DNA of 64,000 bases, taken from Stenotrophomonas hibiscicola ATCC 19867. Lineage in GTDB: Bacteria > Pseudomonadota > Gammaproteobacteria > Xanthomonadales > Xanthomonadaceae. Positions 51,233 to 62,683 of this stretch are shown one piece after another. The stretch spans positions 692,592-756,591 of the forward strand of contig NZ_KB907499.1 in the NCBI RefSeq assembly GCF_000382065.1, in the 5' to 3' direction. Under the pieces are notes generated by a model, which saw only the letters and a program-made list of their open reading frames with translations, was not told where the DNA came from and ran no database searches. How positions within the stretch are numbered: position 1 is the stretch's first letter; every line of letters starts with the position of its first letter. Made by a program: the position numbers and the translations under genes.

Positions 51233-52279
51233 TCAGCCGCGCGGCTGGCAATTGGACGTGCGATGACCTTCTACGATCACACGGACAGACTCGAGACAGT
51301 TGTCCAGACTGTCAAAATTCACGCTCACTTGAAGACCAGGCAGCGACCACCTCGCGCTGCCAAACGTTCCTTCATCAAGCCAACGACTGGCTCGTTGATC
51401 CATGCGCTCTTCGAGAATGGACGGCGGATCATCGAATTGAAGGCCGAATGGCAGCGGCCCAGCCCAGGCTCTTGAGTTTCCCAGTCGATCGCGGACGAAA
51501 CTGATGCCGGTGCATACCGGATGGCTACCGGGCACGCCCTGCCTACTGTCAAAGTAAAGGATGAAGCCATGCTCGTCGGCTCTATCAACGACCTCGCTGC
51601 TCGCCTCCGCCATCAGACTCGCAAGACCAAGGTCCCGGAACGCGACCTGGGAATCGGGGTCATTGGTCGATCTGCCGAGGACAGCGAGCACCTGCTCCGC
51701 CGAAGGGTACTCGCGCGTTGCCGGTGCGCAAGCCAATGGATGCATGGGAATTCCCAAGCTGATATCGAAGATCCCACGCGCTCCTGCCTGTTTGATGCAT
51801 CCAGCCTGATACGTCAGACGGATGCGGTAGTCAGGCAGCCACCACGCGTCACGCCTGCCGGCGTGCAAGCTGTCCCCAAAGCCCGCCGTGGCGAGCCTTT
51901 CGCGCGCTGTCGTCCTGTCGTCCTCCCATTGCAGGCCAAACAGCAGGTCGCCTTCGTACCTGCGCATGACATCCGGAATGCCGGCCGTCACCGCAACGTT
52001 GGTGAAGATCAGCTCACCGCTCTTGCCGTGCGAAGCAATGGATCGCCCGTTCCAGTAGTTGCGCTCGCTGAAGGAGAACAGCATGCCCCGCGCGCTCACA
52101 CGCACAATCGCCTCGTAAGGGCTTTTGGCAGGACGGGCCAGCTCTGGCCTTCGCCTGACGCCAAGCGACTGCAGCATCGTTGAGACGGCTGGGTCAGTGG
52201 CGCTTCTGCCAAACAGGGCTGTTACTGCCTGGATGTGCACCATATTTGTTGGAAGAATCATGGAAGCCCCACTGTCCAT
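51233..52279 (-). CDS. unknown protein with two copies of a novel module
   Basis: A 348-residue protein with no signal peptide. It contains two related modules. Each opens with a VLGRSxxDPxSQ-like helix (LFGRSATDPAVSTMLQSLGV near 23, VLGRSTNDPDSQVAFRDLGL near 196). Each continues through aromatic strands to LPFGLQF or LLFGLQW, an ERL- or ERM-containing helix, W-x3-PG/DY and a strand such as LQVSVNFDSLDNCLESVRVI. The neighbouring 52306 gene is a single copy of the same module. I do not recognise the family; polymorphic-toxin immunity genes are often arranged as such tandem paralogues, but that is only an analogy. The start is uncertain (also 52261 or 52243). Base composition is lower in GC than the flanks. 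Confidence 0.65.
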   Translation of the reverse strand: MDSGASMILPTNMVHIQAVTALFGRSATDPAVSTMLQSLGVRRRPELARPAKSPYEAIVRVSARGMLFSFSERNYWNGRSIASHGKSGELIFTNVAVTAGIPDVMRRYEGDLLFGLQWEDDRTTARERLATAGFGDSLHAGRRDAWWLPDYRIRLTYQAGCIKQAGARGIFDISLGIPMHPLACAPATREYPSAEQVLAVLGRSTNDPDSQVAFRDLGLASLMAEASSEVVDRADEHGFILYFDSRQGVPGSHPVCTGISFVRDRLGNSRAWAGPLPFGLQFDDPPSILEERMDQRASRWLDEGTFGSARWSLPGLQVSVNFDSLDNCLESVRVIVEGHRTSNCQPRG

Positions 52280-52305
52280 TCGAGCGGGTTGCGCATACGC
52301 CGCGA

Positions 52306-52821
52306 TTACGCTTGGCTATGAGTACGGTCCACCGGAATGCCAACGGATACGCAGCGAATCGAATCTCCGGGACCGGAAAAATCCACCGTAAGCTCCAGAC
52401 CGCTGACCCACCAGATATCCACTTCTCCAGAAAAGCCCATCTCGACAGCGTTCCCTGCACCCAGAACGGCAAGTCGCTCCCTGACATGTGGACGCAGCAT
52501 GGAAAAGCTCACTCCGTGGGGTAAAGACCCAGCGTAGGCCCGCTTGTTTTTCCTGACTCCCCAGAAGATCGCGTCAGTCAGCACCCATGGGCCATCGTCC
52601 AGATCGTGATACGGAATGTCCTTCAGTAGTCCGATGTCCTTGAATTCCAACTGCAGCGAACCCTCGCTGTCGGTCCATATTCGCCTTCCGGCCAAGTTGA
52701 ACGGATAGCGACGGAAGTCGACCTCGCCGATTTCCAGTTCAAGGAGCAACCGGGACATGGAAGCAGAACTCGTGTCCTGGCCTACCGCCTGAATCACTAC
52801 GTCGATGTCGGGAAGCTTCAT
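52306..52821 (-). CDS. unknown protein, single copy of the same module
   Basis: A 171-residue protein upstream of the two-module gene on the same strand, 26 bp away, so the pair is probably an operon. It opens PDIDVVIQAVGQDTSSASMS, has YHDLDDGPWVLTDAIFWGVR in the middle, then GSLPHGVSFSMLRPHVRERL (about 112-131) and IWWVSGLELTVDFSGPGDSI (about 145-164). The GSLPHGVSF...RERL...W-GLELTVDF chain matches GPLPFGLQF...EERM...W-GLQVSVNF of its neighbour. The start at 52821 is preferred to a longer frame whose N-terminus is low-quality sequence. Confidence 0.65.
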   Translation of the reverse strand: MKLPDIDVVIQAVGQDTSSASMSRLLLELEIGEVDFRRYPFNLAGRRIWTDSEGSLQLEFKDIGLLKDIPYHDLDDGPWVLTDAIFWGVRKNKRAYAGSLPHGVSFSMLRPHVRERLAVLGAGNAVEMGFSGEVDIWWVSGLELTVDFSGPGDSIRCVSVGIPVDRTHSQA

Positions 52822-53304
52822 GCGGTCATCCACCCACGCAGTCTGAAGAGAGCAGGCCCCGCCTGGTTGGCAAGCAGAAGGGGCAATGAGCACATGGTGA
52901 CGCGTGCGGGGCTCGGGAAAACTTCGGCCAGACCTCAGGCGTCCTGCCCAGAACGCGCGCCACCAGAATGACTTCCCACCCTCGTATATCATTGGATCGA
53001 CTGAAAAACCTTCGCACAGGGGCAAAGGGTCCTGCGATGGCACCGCCGCGTATCGAAACCATCCTCCTTCCCGTGCCCGTCTCGGGTGGCGTCGGTCTGG
53101 CTCCGGTTCACGGTCGAGAGCAACTGGTCACCCCAAACAGGTCCGATCCCGACAGCGCCACCCTCGATCGCGCCGCACACGCCAGGCCGGACGCCGACCA
53201 CTGATGGCTCCGCCCACGCAACGATCCGATACGCTGGCCGGGTTTGCCGTATGTGGCCGCATCGGTGAAAATCGGGGCATCCCCCCGATTTCCTGCGAGT
53301 GCCG
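52822..53304. other. 483-bp region without a supported gene
   Basis: Open frames exist on both strands but none has a convincing start, composition or similarity. Near the right end an ATCGGGG/CCCCGAT hairpin (53271-53289) precedes the ybaL start. It may contain the promoters of the module operon (left) and of ybaL (right), and debris from the insertion that brought the module genes. Confidence 0.5.
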
Positions 53305-55002
53305 ATGCACCATGACACCGACCTGATCAACATCGTGGCCGTTGGCCTGGGGCTCGCCTTCATCTTCGGCGCGCTGGCCAACAAGCTCCGCTTGTCTCCC
53401 CTGGTCGGTTACCTGGTTGCTGGCATCTGCGTAGGCCCGTTCACCCCCGGCTTCGTCGCCGACCAGGCGCTGGCCAACCAGCTGGCCGAACTGGGCGTGA
53501 TGCTGCTGATGTTCGGTGTCGGCCTGCACTTCTCGCTGAAGGACCTGATGGCGGTCAAGGCCATCGCCATTCCCGGTGCCATCGGCCAGATCGCGGTGGC
53601 CACCCTGCTCGGCTGGGGCGTGGCCTCGCTGATGGGCTGGCCGGCCATCCATGGCGTCATCTTCGGTTTCTCGCTGGCCACGGCCAGTACCGTGGTGCTG
53701 CTGCGGGCGATGGAGGAACGCCGGCTGCTGGAGACGATGCGCGGCAAGATCGCGGTCGGCTGGCTGATCGTCGAAGACCTGGCCTGTGTGCTGGCACTGG
53801 TGATGATGCCGGTGATGGCCGGCGTGTTTGGTCCCGACGCGGCCAAGGAATCGCATTCGCTGGGCAGCGTGCTGGCCGACATCGGCTGGACCTTCGTGCA
53901 GCTGGGCCTGTTCGTGGCGGTGATGCTGGTGGTCGGGCGCCGGGTCATCCCGTGGATCCTGGAACGCATCGCCGGTACCGGTTCGCGTGAGCTGTTCACC
54001 CTGTCCGTGCTGGCGATCGCGCTGGGCGTGGCGTTCGGCTCGGCGATGCTGTTCGGCGTCTCGTTCGCGCTGGGCGCGTTCTTTGCCGGCATGCTGCTCA
54101 ACGAATCAGAACTGAGCCACAAGGCCGCGCATGATTCGCTGCCGCTGCGCGATGCGTTCGCGGTGTTGTTCTTTGTGTCGGTCGGCATGCTGTTCGACCC
54201 CAACATCATCGTGCAGCACCCGTGGCAGGTGCTGGCCACGGTGCTGATCATCATGTTCGGCAAGTCGGCCGCCGCGTTCTTCATCGTGCGTGCGTTCGGC
54301 CACCCGACCAGCACCGCGCTGACCATCTCGGCCAGCCTGGCGCAGATCGGCGAGTTCGCCTTCATCATCGCCGGCCTCGGCGTGGCGCTGCAGATCCTGC
54401 CGAAGGAAGGCCAGTCGCTGGTGCTGGCCGGGGCACTGGTGTCGATCATGCTCAACCCGCTGGTGTTCGGCCTGCTCGACCGTTGGCAGGCCAAGCAGGA
54501 GCAGTCCCCGCAGGCACCCGAGCCGCCTGAAGCCATCGGCCCGTCACGGGACCTGCATGACCACGCCATCGTGATCGGCTATGGCCGGGTCGGCAGCGAA
54601 CTGGCGCAGGTGCTGAGCGACCGTGGCGTGCCGGTGCTGGTGATCGATGACAACAAGGAACACGTCGAGGCGGCGCACGCCAAGGGCCTGGCGGCGATCC
54701 GCGGCAGTGCGGCGGCCGACCGGGTGCTGGCCGAGGCCCATCCTGAGCGGGCGAAGATTGCGGTGCTGGCGATTCCGCAGCCGCTGGAAGCCGGTGAGGC
54801 GCTGGCCAAGCTGCGTGCGATCAACCCGGACCTGACCCTGCTGGCGCGCGCGCACAGCGATGCGGAAGTGAAGCATCTGCTGGAACACGGTGCCGATGGC
54901 ACGGTGATGGCCGAACGTGAGCTGGCGTACTCGCTGGCGGAGATGATCATGTCCACACCGCCGTACCGGAATCTGGGGCAGCACAGTATCCCGGTGGTGT
55001 GA
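53305..55002 (+). CDS. ybaL: YbaL/KefB-like CPA2 antiporter with RCK domain
   Basis: A 565-residue cation:proton antiporter. Residues 1-390 form twelve membrane helices with LVGYLVAGICVGPFTPGF near 33, GFSLATASTVVLLRAM near 120 and SFALGAFFAGMLLNESELSH near 255. Residues from 415 carry an NAD-binding RCK/TrkA-N domain (IVIGYGRVGSELAQVLSDRG), as in YbaL and Kef proteins. It probably exports K+ in exchange for H+. A GTG 6 bp upstream is an alternative start. The Kef glutathione site is not confirmed, hence the YbaL name. Confidence 0.85.
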   Translation: MHHDTDLINIVAVGLGLAFIFGALANKLRLSPLVGYLVAGICVGPFTPGFVADQALANQLAELGVMLLMFGVGLHFSLKDLMAVKAIAIPGAIGQIAVATLLGWGVASLMGWPAIHGVIFGFSLATASTVVLLRAMEERRLLETMRGKIAVGWLIVEDLACVLALVMMPVMAGVFGPDAAKESHSLGSVLADIGWTFVQLGLFVAVMLVVGRRVIPWILERIAGTGSRELFTLSVLAIALGVAFGSAMLFGVSFALGAFFAGMLLNESELSHKAAHDSLPLRDAFAVLFFVSVGMLFDPNIIVQHPWQVLATVLIIMFGKSAAAFFIVRAFGHPTSTALTISASLAQIGEFAFIIAGLGVALQILPKEGQSLVLAGALVSIMLNPLVFGLLDRWQAKQEQSPQAPEPPEAIGPSRDLHDHAIVIGYGRVGSELAQVLSDRGVPVLVIDDNKEHVEAAHAKGLAAIRGSAAADRVLAEAHPERAKIAVLAIPQPLEAGEALAKLRAINPDLTLLARAHSDAEVKHLLEHGADGTVMAERELAYSLAEMIMSTPPYRNLGQHSIPVV

Positions 55003-55093
55003 GAAGTGTGCTTGCGGCAGGGCTTGCAGCCCGGCACCTGCTGAAGCAACTTCAACTGCAACGGCAAAAGCAAAAGCAGGCATTCCGTGGGAT

Positions 55094-55195
55094 GGCGGGG
55101 TGGGTCCGGTTGCGGGGGACGCCGTGAATACGTCCATGTAGGCTCGGTCGCCGCATCCATGCGGCTCACGCCCCCGCAACCGGACCCACCCCGCC
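55094..55195 (+). repeat. long hairpin element, copy C
   Basis: 102 bp with perfect 25-bp arms (55094-55118 and 55171-55195). The arms match copy B exactly, and the interior is the same as copy A, including the GCCGCATCCATGCGGC stem. Confidence 0.88.
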
Positions 55196-55226
55196 TTCGA
55201 CAGTTCCCCGCTGCTGTTGGTGCATT

Positions 55227-55265
55227 GGGTCAGATCCGTTTTCCGCAGGAAAACGGATCTGACCC
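55227..55265. repeat. GGGTCAGATCC palindrome, second copy
   Basis: Same palindrome as 7925-7965 except for one fewer outer G/C pair. It begins 31 bp after hairpin copy C; at copy A the gap is 36 bp. Confidence 0.85.
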
Positions 55266-55278
55266 CGGAAACAAAAAA

Positions 55279-55308
55279 ATCCCCGGTCGACCCGCATCGA
55301 CCGGGGAT
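55279..55308 (-). terminator. rho-independent terminator of metY
   Basis: On the minus strand ATCCCCGGTCGA, a short GC loop, TCGACCGGGGAT and a seven-T tail. A textbook terminator, about 100 bp after the metY stop. Confidence 0.9.
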
Positions 55309-55410
55309 CTGGATCGCCACGTTGCCACGCCTTGGAGAGGCAGTTCCACCCTAGCGCATCGCGTGGCCGGCGGTGATCGCCTGTGGCGATGACGACCAAG
55401 CGCGTGGCTA

Positions 55411-56697
55411 TCAGGCAGCGGCCAAGGCCTGCTCCAGGTCGGCGCGCAGGTCGCCGATGTGCTCGATGCCGATCGACAGCCGCACGGTGTCTTCACTGAC
55501 GCCGGCCTTGGCCAGTTCCGCCGCATCCAACTGGCGGTGGGTGGTCGAGGCGGGATGGGTGGCCAGTGACTTCGCATCGCCGAGGTTGACCAGGCGGGTG
55601 AACAATTTCAGCGCGTCAAGGAAACGTGCGCCTGCCTCGCGCCCGCCCGGCAGGCCGAAGGTCAGCACGCCCGAGCCGTGCCCACCCAGATAGCGCTGCG
55701 CGGCGGCGTGCTCGGGGTCGTCGGCCAGTCCGGCGTAGCGCACCCACGCTACCTTGGCGTGCGCCTTCAGGTACTGCGCGACGGCCAGCGCATTGGCATT
55801 GATGCGTTCCATGCGCAGGGCCAGGGTCTCGATGCCCTGCAGGATCAGGAACGCATTGAACGGCGACAACGCTGCGCCGGTATTCCGCAGCGGCACCACG
55901 CGCGCGCGGCCGATGTAGGCCGCTGGCCCCAGGGCTTCGGTATAGACCACGCCATGGTAGCTGGGGTCGGGCTGGTTGAGCCGCGCGAAGCGTTGGGGCT
56001 GTGCGGTCCAGTCGAAGCTGCCCGAATCGATGATCGCGCCGCCCAGGCTGGTGCCGTGGCCGCCCAGGTACTTGGTCAGCGAGTGCACCACGATGTCGGC
56101 GCCGTGCTCGAACGGGCGCAGCAGGAAAGGCGTGGCCACCGTATTGTCGACGATCAGCGGCACCCCGGCGGCATGCGCGACCTCCGCAATCGCAGCGATG
56201 TCGGTGACGTTGCCACGCGGGTTGCCGATGGATTCGACGAACACCGCCTTGGTGCGCTCGTCGATCAGCGCGGCGAACGCAGAAGGATCAGCCGGATCAG
56301 CAAAGCGCGCCTGGATGCCGTACTGCGGCAGCGTGTGCGCCAGCAGGTTGAGGCTGCCGCCATACAGCGCGCTGGAGGCGACGATGTTGTCGCCGGCCTC
56401 TGCAATGGTCTGGATGGCATAGGTGATCGCGGCCTGCCCCGAGGCCAGCGCCAGCGCACCGATGCCGCCTTCCAGCGCAGCCAGGCGCTGCTCCAGTACG
56501 TCGGTGGTGGGGTTCATGATGCGCGTATAGATATTGCCCGGTACCTTCAGGTCGAACAGGTCGGCACCGTGCTGGGTGTCATCGAAGGCATACGCCACCG
56601 TCTGGTAGATCGGCACCGCCACCGCGCGGGTAGTCGGGTCGGGACGGTAGCCGCCGTGCACGGCCAGGGTTTCCAGTTGCCACTGCGGATCGCTCAT
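55411..56697 (-). CDS. metY: O-acetylhomoserine sulfhydrylase (MetY type)
   Basis: A 428-residue PLP enzyme of the Cys/Met metabolism family that makes homocysteine (or a Cys homologue) from O-acetylhomoserine and sulfide. The start MSDPQWQLETLAVHGGYRPD fits the family. The PLP lysine is in VVHSLTKYLGGHGTSLGG (about 205-222), and the tyrosine/arginine pair YTRIMNPT lies near 57. A C-terminal SIGIEHIGDLRADLEQAL completes the domain. It has its own terminator and is divergent from the 56880 regulator. Confidence 0.9.
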   Translation of the reverse strand: MSDPQWQLETLAVHGGYRPDPTTRAVAVPIYQTVAYAFDDTQHGADLFDLKVPGNIYTRIMNPTTDVLEQRLAALEGGIGALALASGQAAITYAIQTIAEAGDNIVASSALYGGSLNLLAHTLPQYGIQARFADPADPSAFAALIDERTKAVFVESIGNPRGNVTDIAAIAEVAHAAGVPLIVDNTVATPFLLRPFEHGADIVVHSLTKYLGGHGTSLGGAIIDSGSFDWTAQPQRFARLNQPDPSYHGVVYTEALGPAAYIGRARVVPLRNTGAALSPFNAFLILQGIETLALRMERINANALAVAQYLKAHAKVAWVRYAGLADDPEHAAAQRYLGGHGSGVLTFGLPGGREAGARFLDALKLFTRLVNLGDAKSLATHPASTTHRQLDAAELAKAGVSEDTVRLSIGIEHIGDLRADLEQALAAA

Positions 56698-56879
56698 TGC
56701 GCCAGGCTCCATCCGGGGAAACCGCCACCATAGGCCAGCCGTCGCCCGCCGCTGAAAGCTGCTGGCGATGACGCCCATACCGGGGGTTATCAGGTTGGCC
56801 GCGATTCAGGCAGCGGTCACGGGGCGTTGATAGGCTTCGCCGCCGGGCGCTCCTGCCCGGGCACGGAGGCCCCACGCGC

Positions 56880-57617
56880 ATGCAGCCATCCCCCTGGACA
56901 CCAACCGCCAACGGTACTCCGACGCAGGTCCTGCTGGTGGAGGACGACCGTCGCCTGGCCGAACTGGTCAGCGACTATCTCCACGAACATGGTTTCGCCG
57001 TGCAGCATGTGGCCCGCGGCGACCTGGCCGGCGCCGCCTGCCGCCAGCACGCGCCGGAGCTGGTGGTGCTGGACCTGATGCTGCCCGGCCTGGGCGGCAT
57101 CGACGTGTGCCGGCAGATCCGCAGCTTCTCCGATGTGCCGATCCTGATGCTGACCGCCTGCGAGGACGACATCGAACAGGTGCTGGGCCTGGAATCGGGC
57201 GCCGATGACTATGTGCACAAACCGATCGAGCCGCGCCTGCTGCTGGCCCGCCTGCGCGCCCTGCTGCGCCGCCGCCATGGCAGCAGCAACACCGGCACAC
57301 CCAGCCGCCTGATGCATGGCGAACTGCTGATCGACCGCATGCAGCGCGAAGTGCACCTGCACGGTCAGCCGGTCGAGCTGGGCACCACGGAATTCGAGAT
57401 CCTGTGGCTGCTGGCCAGCCAGCCGGGGCAGATCCTGTCGCGCGACCATATCCTGCAGGCGGTGCGCGGCATCGGCTTTGACGGCCTGGACCGCAGTGTC
57501 GATGTCAGCATCGGCAAGCTGCGCCGCAAGCTCGGCGATGATGCGCGCGAACCGCGGCGGATCAAGACCGTGTGGGGCCGTGGCTACCAGTTCAATCCGT
57601 CGGCCTGGACGGCATGA
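56880..57617 (+). CDS. rstA: OmpR-family response regulator (RstA-like)
   Basis: A 245-residue regulator. The receiver domain shows QVLLVEDDRRLAEL (about 16), phospho-Asp in LVVLDLMLPGLGGIDVC (about 63), T in LMLTACEDD and Lys in DYVHKPIEP (about 114). The OmpR winged helix follows with ELGTTEFEILWLLASQPGQI (about 163) and DRSVDVSIGKLRRKLGDD. Its stop overlaps the kinase ATG. The RstA name comes from the RstA-RstB-MipA order. Confidence 0.85.
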   Translation: MQPSPWTPTANGTPTQVLLVEDDRRLAELVSDYLHEHGFAVQHVARGDLAGAACRQHAPELVVLDLMLPGLGGIDVCRQIRSFSDVPILMLTACEDDIEQVLGLESGADDYVHKPIEPRLLLARLRALLRRRHGSSNTGTPSRLMHGELLIDRMQREVHLHGQPVELGTTEFEILWLLASQPGQILSRDHILQAVRGIGFDGLDRSVDVSIGKLRRKLGDDAREPRRIKTVWGRGYQFNPSAWTA

Positions 57618-58903
57618 AGCGGCTGTTCCTGTGGTTGTGGTTCGTCACTGGTGCCTGCTTCCTGGTGTCGGTGTTTTTCCTCAACCACATCCTGGACGGC
57701 ATCTACACGCCTGTGCAGGATCGCGTGTTCGTCGAGCAGGTGCGCGGGCAGGTGTACGCCCTGCGCAGTGGCCTGGCCGGCCTGGACGCCGGCCAGCAGC
57801 GTGAGCGCCTGCAGCAGTGGCAGCCACACTACGGCATCGCGCTGACCCTGCTCGACAGTCCGCCCGCGCTCGCCCCCCAGGAACAGGCAGCCGTGAAGGC
57901 CGATGGCTTCATCGTGCGCGATCAATACCAGCAGGTCCTGCTGCCCATCGAAGGCATCGGAGGCCGCTGGCTGCACCTGCGCCTGCCTGGCGCGGTGCAG
58001 ATGACGACGTACATGACAATCGCGGCATACCTCAGCATCCTGCTGCTGGTCGGCGCCAGCCTGTACGCCTGGGTGCGCCTGCTCTGGCGCGATCTTGAAG
58101 CGCTGCGCCTGCACGCCGACCGCATCGGTGCCGGTGATCTGCAAGCGCGCGCACAGGTCTCGCCGCGCTCGCAGATCCGGGTCATCGTCGAACATTCCAA
58201 CCGCATGGCCGCGCGCGTAGCCGAACTGGTGCAGCGCCAACGCGACCTGACCCATGCGATCTCGCACGAACTGCGCACGCCGATCGCGCGCGTGGCCTTC
58301 GGCCTGGACCTGATGCAGGACAGCGACGATCACGAACGCCGTGCACGGCTGGCACAGGGGCTGCACGGCGATCTGGCCGAACTCAACCGGCTGGTCAGCG
58401 AACTGCTGGCGTATGAGCGCCTGGAGCACCCCAGCGAAGGCGAACCGATGCAGCGTATCGAAGCCAATGACTGGCTGCAGGCCTGCCTGGCCGATGCGCG
58501 CCGTGATGCCGAACGTGCCGGGGTGGTACTGCGCGTGCAGCCCAGTGCGTTGCCACGGGTGGATGCCGAACCACGCCTGCTGCAGCTGGCACTCAGCAAT
58601 CTGGTCGGCAATGCGCTGCGCCATGCGCGCTCGCAGGTGGAAGTCTCGCTGGTCGGTGTCGGCGGCCGCGCCTGCCTGCGCGTGGATGACGATGGCCCCG
58701 GCATCGACGAAGCCGATCGGGAGAAGGTGATGCGCCCGTTCACCCGCCTGGATGACAGCCGCAGCCGCGATACCGGCGGCTTCGGCCTGGGCCTGGCCAT
58801 CGTCAGCCGCATTGCCGTCCGCCACGGCGGCGAGCTTCGCATCAGCCGCGCCACGTTGGGCGGCGCGCGCCTGGAGATGCACTGGCCGCTGGCTGCCAGC
58901 TGA
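57614..58903 (+). CDS. rstB: sensor histidine kinase (RstB-like)
   Basis: A 429-residue kinase. Two membrane segments (LFLWLWFVTGACFLVSVFFL at 4-23 and TIAAYLSILLLVGASLYAWV near 137) bracket a periplasmic sensor of about 110 residues. HAMP near 160-210. The phosphorylated His is in AISHELRTPIARVAFG (about 217), and the ATP-binding N, G1 and G2 boxes are LSNLVGNALRHARSQ, VDDDGPGID and GGFGLGLAIVSRIA. It overlaps the regulator by ATGA. Confidence 0.88.
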   Translation: MKRLFLWLWFVTGACFLVSVFFLNHILDGIYTPVQDRVFVEQVRGQVYALRSGLAGLDAGQQRERLQQWQPHYGIALTLLDSPPALAPQEQAAVKADGFIVRDQYQQVLLPIEGIGGRWLHLRLPGAVQMTTYMTIAAYLSILLLVGASLYAWVRLLWRDLEALRLHADRIGAGDLQARAQVSPRSQIRVIVEHSNRMAARVAELVQRQRDLTHAISHELRTPIARVAFGLDLMQDSDDHERRARLAQGLHGDLAELNRLVSELLAYERLEHPSEGEPMQRIEANDWLQACLADARRDAERAGVVLRVQPSALPRVDAEPRLLQLALSNLVGNALRHARSQVEVSLVGVGGRACLRVDDDGPGIDEADREKVMRPFTRLDDSRSRDTGGFGLGLAIVSRIAVRHGGELRISRATLGGARLEMHWPLAAS

Positions 58904-59043
58904 ACGCCCTTGGGTGCAATTACAGTTGATTACAACTCCCGCACAACTGCGGACGGATCGGTCGCCGGCGTATCGCCACGCTAGCGACCCTGCAGCACTC
59001 GCCGGATGCGCGCGCTGCCTTCCTCCCATTGTCGAGAGTTTCC

Positions 59044-59844
59044 ATGTCCCAGCTTCGCCGTTCCCCCGCCCTGCTCTGCCTGGCCCTGTTGCCGCTGTTC
59101 GCCGCACCGACCGCCTACGCCCAGGATGACCGCTGGACCTTCGAGCTAGCCGCCGGTGGCGGCGTGGCACCGCGCTACAGCGGCAGCGAGGAGTATCGTG
59201 CGACGCCGTCGCTGTCCTTCGATGTCACCTCGCCCGGTGGCTGGTTTCTGGGCACCAGTGGCATTGGCTGGGGCACCTCCATCGGTGAGCACACCCGCGT
59301 GCGCGCGTATGTCGGCGCCAGCGGCATCCGCAAGGAAAAGGACTCGCTGCTCGGCGGTTCCGACTTCCTGCGCGGCATGGGTGATATCGATACCCGTCCC
59401 CTGGTCGGCGTCTCGGCTGGTTATACGCTGGGCGAAGCCGTGCTGAGCGGCTCCTGGCAGTTCACCCGCAAGGACGAGGACAAGGCCGAGAACGGCCTGG
59501 CCACCCAGCAGATCCATCTGAACCTGAGCATGCCGCTGTTCGACCTGGCCGGCGGCGTGGTCAGCGGCAGCGTGTCCACCGACTACGGCAACCGCGGTTA
59601 CATGCAGACCTGGTACGGCGTCAGCCCGGAACAGGCGGCGCGTACCGGCTTTGCCGAGCACAAGCCAAAGGCCGGCCTGGTCAGTGCCGGTGTCGGCCTG
59701 AAGTGGAGCCACCGCGTGGGCCGCAACGGCAACTGGTACATCTCGGCCGAAGGCACGCGCCTGCTCGGTGATGCCGCCGACAGCCCGATCGTGCAGAAGG
59801 CGAACCAGTTCGGCTTGATGAGCGGCTATACGCACCGCTTCTGA
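59044..59844 (+). CDS. mipA: MipA/OmpV-family outer-membrane protein
   Basis: A 266-residue protein with a signal peptide (ALLCLALLPLFAAPTAYAQ). The mature part is a small beta-barrel: AAGGGVAPRYSGSEEYRATP near residue 40, alternating aromatic strands, and an end at YTHRF with the C-terminal Phe. MipA/OmpV proteins are porins or scaffolds for murein enzymes. It follows the rstAB-like pair on the same strand after 140 bp, an arrangement suggesting control by that system. Confidence 0.85.
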   Translation: MSQLRRSPALLCLALLPLFAAPTAYAQDDRWTFELAAGGGVAPRYSGSEEYRATPSLSFDVTSPGGWFLGTSGIGWGTSIGEHTRVRAYVGASGIRKEKDSLLGGSDFLRGMGDIDTRPLVGVSAGYTLGEAVLSGSWQFTRKDEDKAENGLATQQIHLNLSMPLFDLAGGVVSGSVSTDYGNRGYMQTWYGVSPEQAARTGFAEHKPKAGLVSAGVGLKWSHRVGRNGNWYISAEGTRLLGDAADSPIVQKANQFGLMSGYTHRF

Positions 59845-59847
59845 GTG

Positions 59848-59870
59848 AGCGCCGGGCATGGCCCGGCATG
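59848..59870. repeat. REP unit (GCCGGGCATGGCCCGGC)
   Basis: Single palindrome after mipA, partial relative of the GTAGCGCCGGG subtype but lacking the GTAG head. Confidence 0.5.
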
Positions 59871-59881
59871 CCTCGCAGGAA

Positions 59882-59911
59882 ACGGGGCGCTGCGGCCAGG
59901 CGGCGCCCCGT
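59882..59911. terminator. bidirectional hairpin between mipA and clpB
   Basis: ACGGGGCGC, a twelve-base loop, GCGCCCCGT: a 9-bp perfect stem between convergent genes, just 6 bp from the clpB stop. It lacks a strong T-run. Confidence 0.6.
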
Positions 59912-59916
59912 GTGAA

Positions 59917-62502
<2,586 letters not shown>

Positions 62503-62683
62503 TGCGAATCCTCATCGGTCTTCAGGGCCGGCCTAGGCCGGCAATGCTGGAAAGATGCGGTTGCCCCACCCGGTTTCAAGGGCGGCTGCGACTGCACCCC
62601 GGGGCCAGTCAGCCTGCGGCCAGCATGCCGGAGCGCGTGTGGTCGGCGCGTTGATCCCGATCAGTTCCGCACGGTGGACGGGC

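Larger units (their letters stand above)
55003..55410. other. 408-bp intergenic region with hairpins and terminator
   Basis: Between convergent ybaL and metY. In order: a GGCAGGGCTTGCAGCCCGGC-like hairpin, CAA-rich spacer repeats, the long hairpin copy C (55094-55195), the GGGTCAGATCC palindrome (55227-55265) and a metY terminator (55279-55308). No gene. Confidence 0.8.

Noticed and set aside
52989..53384. A 131-codon minus-strand frame before ybaL
   Set aside because: It overlaps the ybaL start, has no ribosome site and no recognisable domain.
53305..55002. Naming the RCK antiporter kefB or kefC
   Set aside because: I could not confirm the glutathione-adduct site or a neighbouring kefF/kefG partner, so the YbaL-like name is safer.
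54579..55169. Open frames beginning [20 protein letters not shown] at 7862, 33,8xx and 55169
   Set aside because: The similar N-termini come from reading through the long hairpin repeat, not from a conserved protein.
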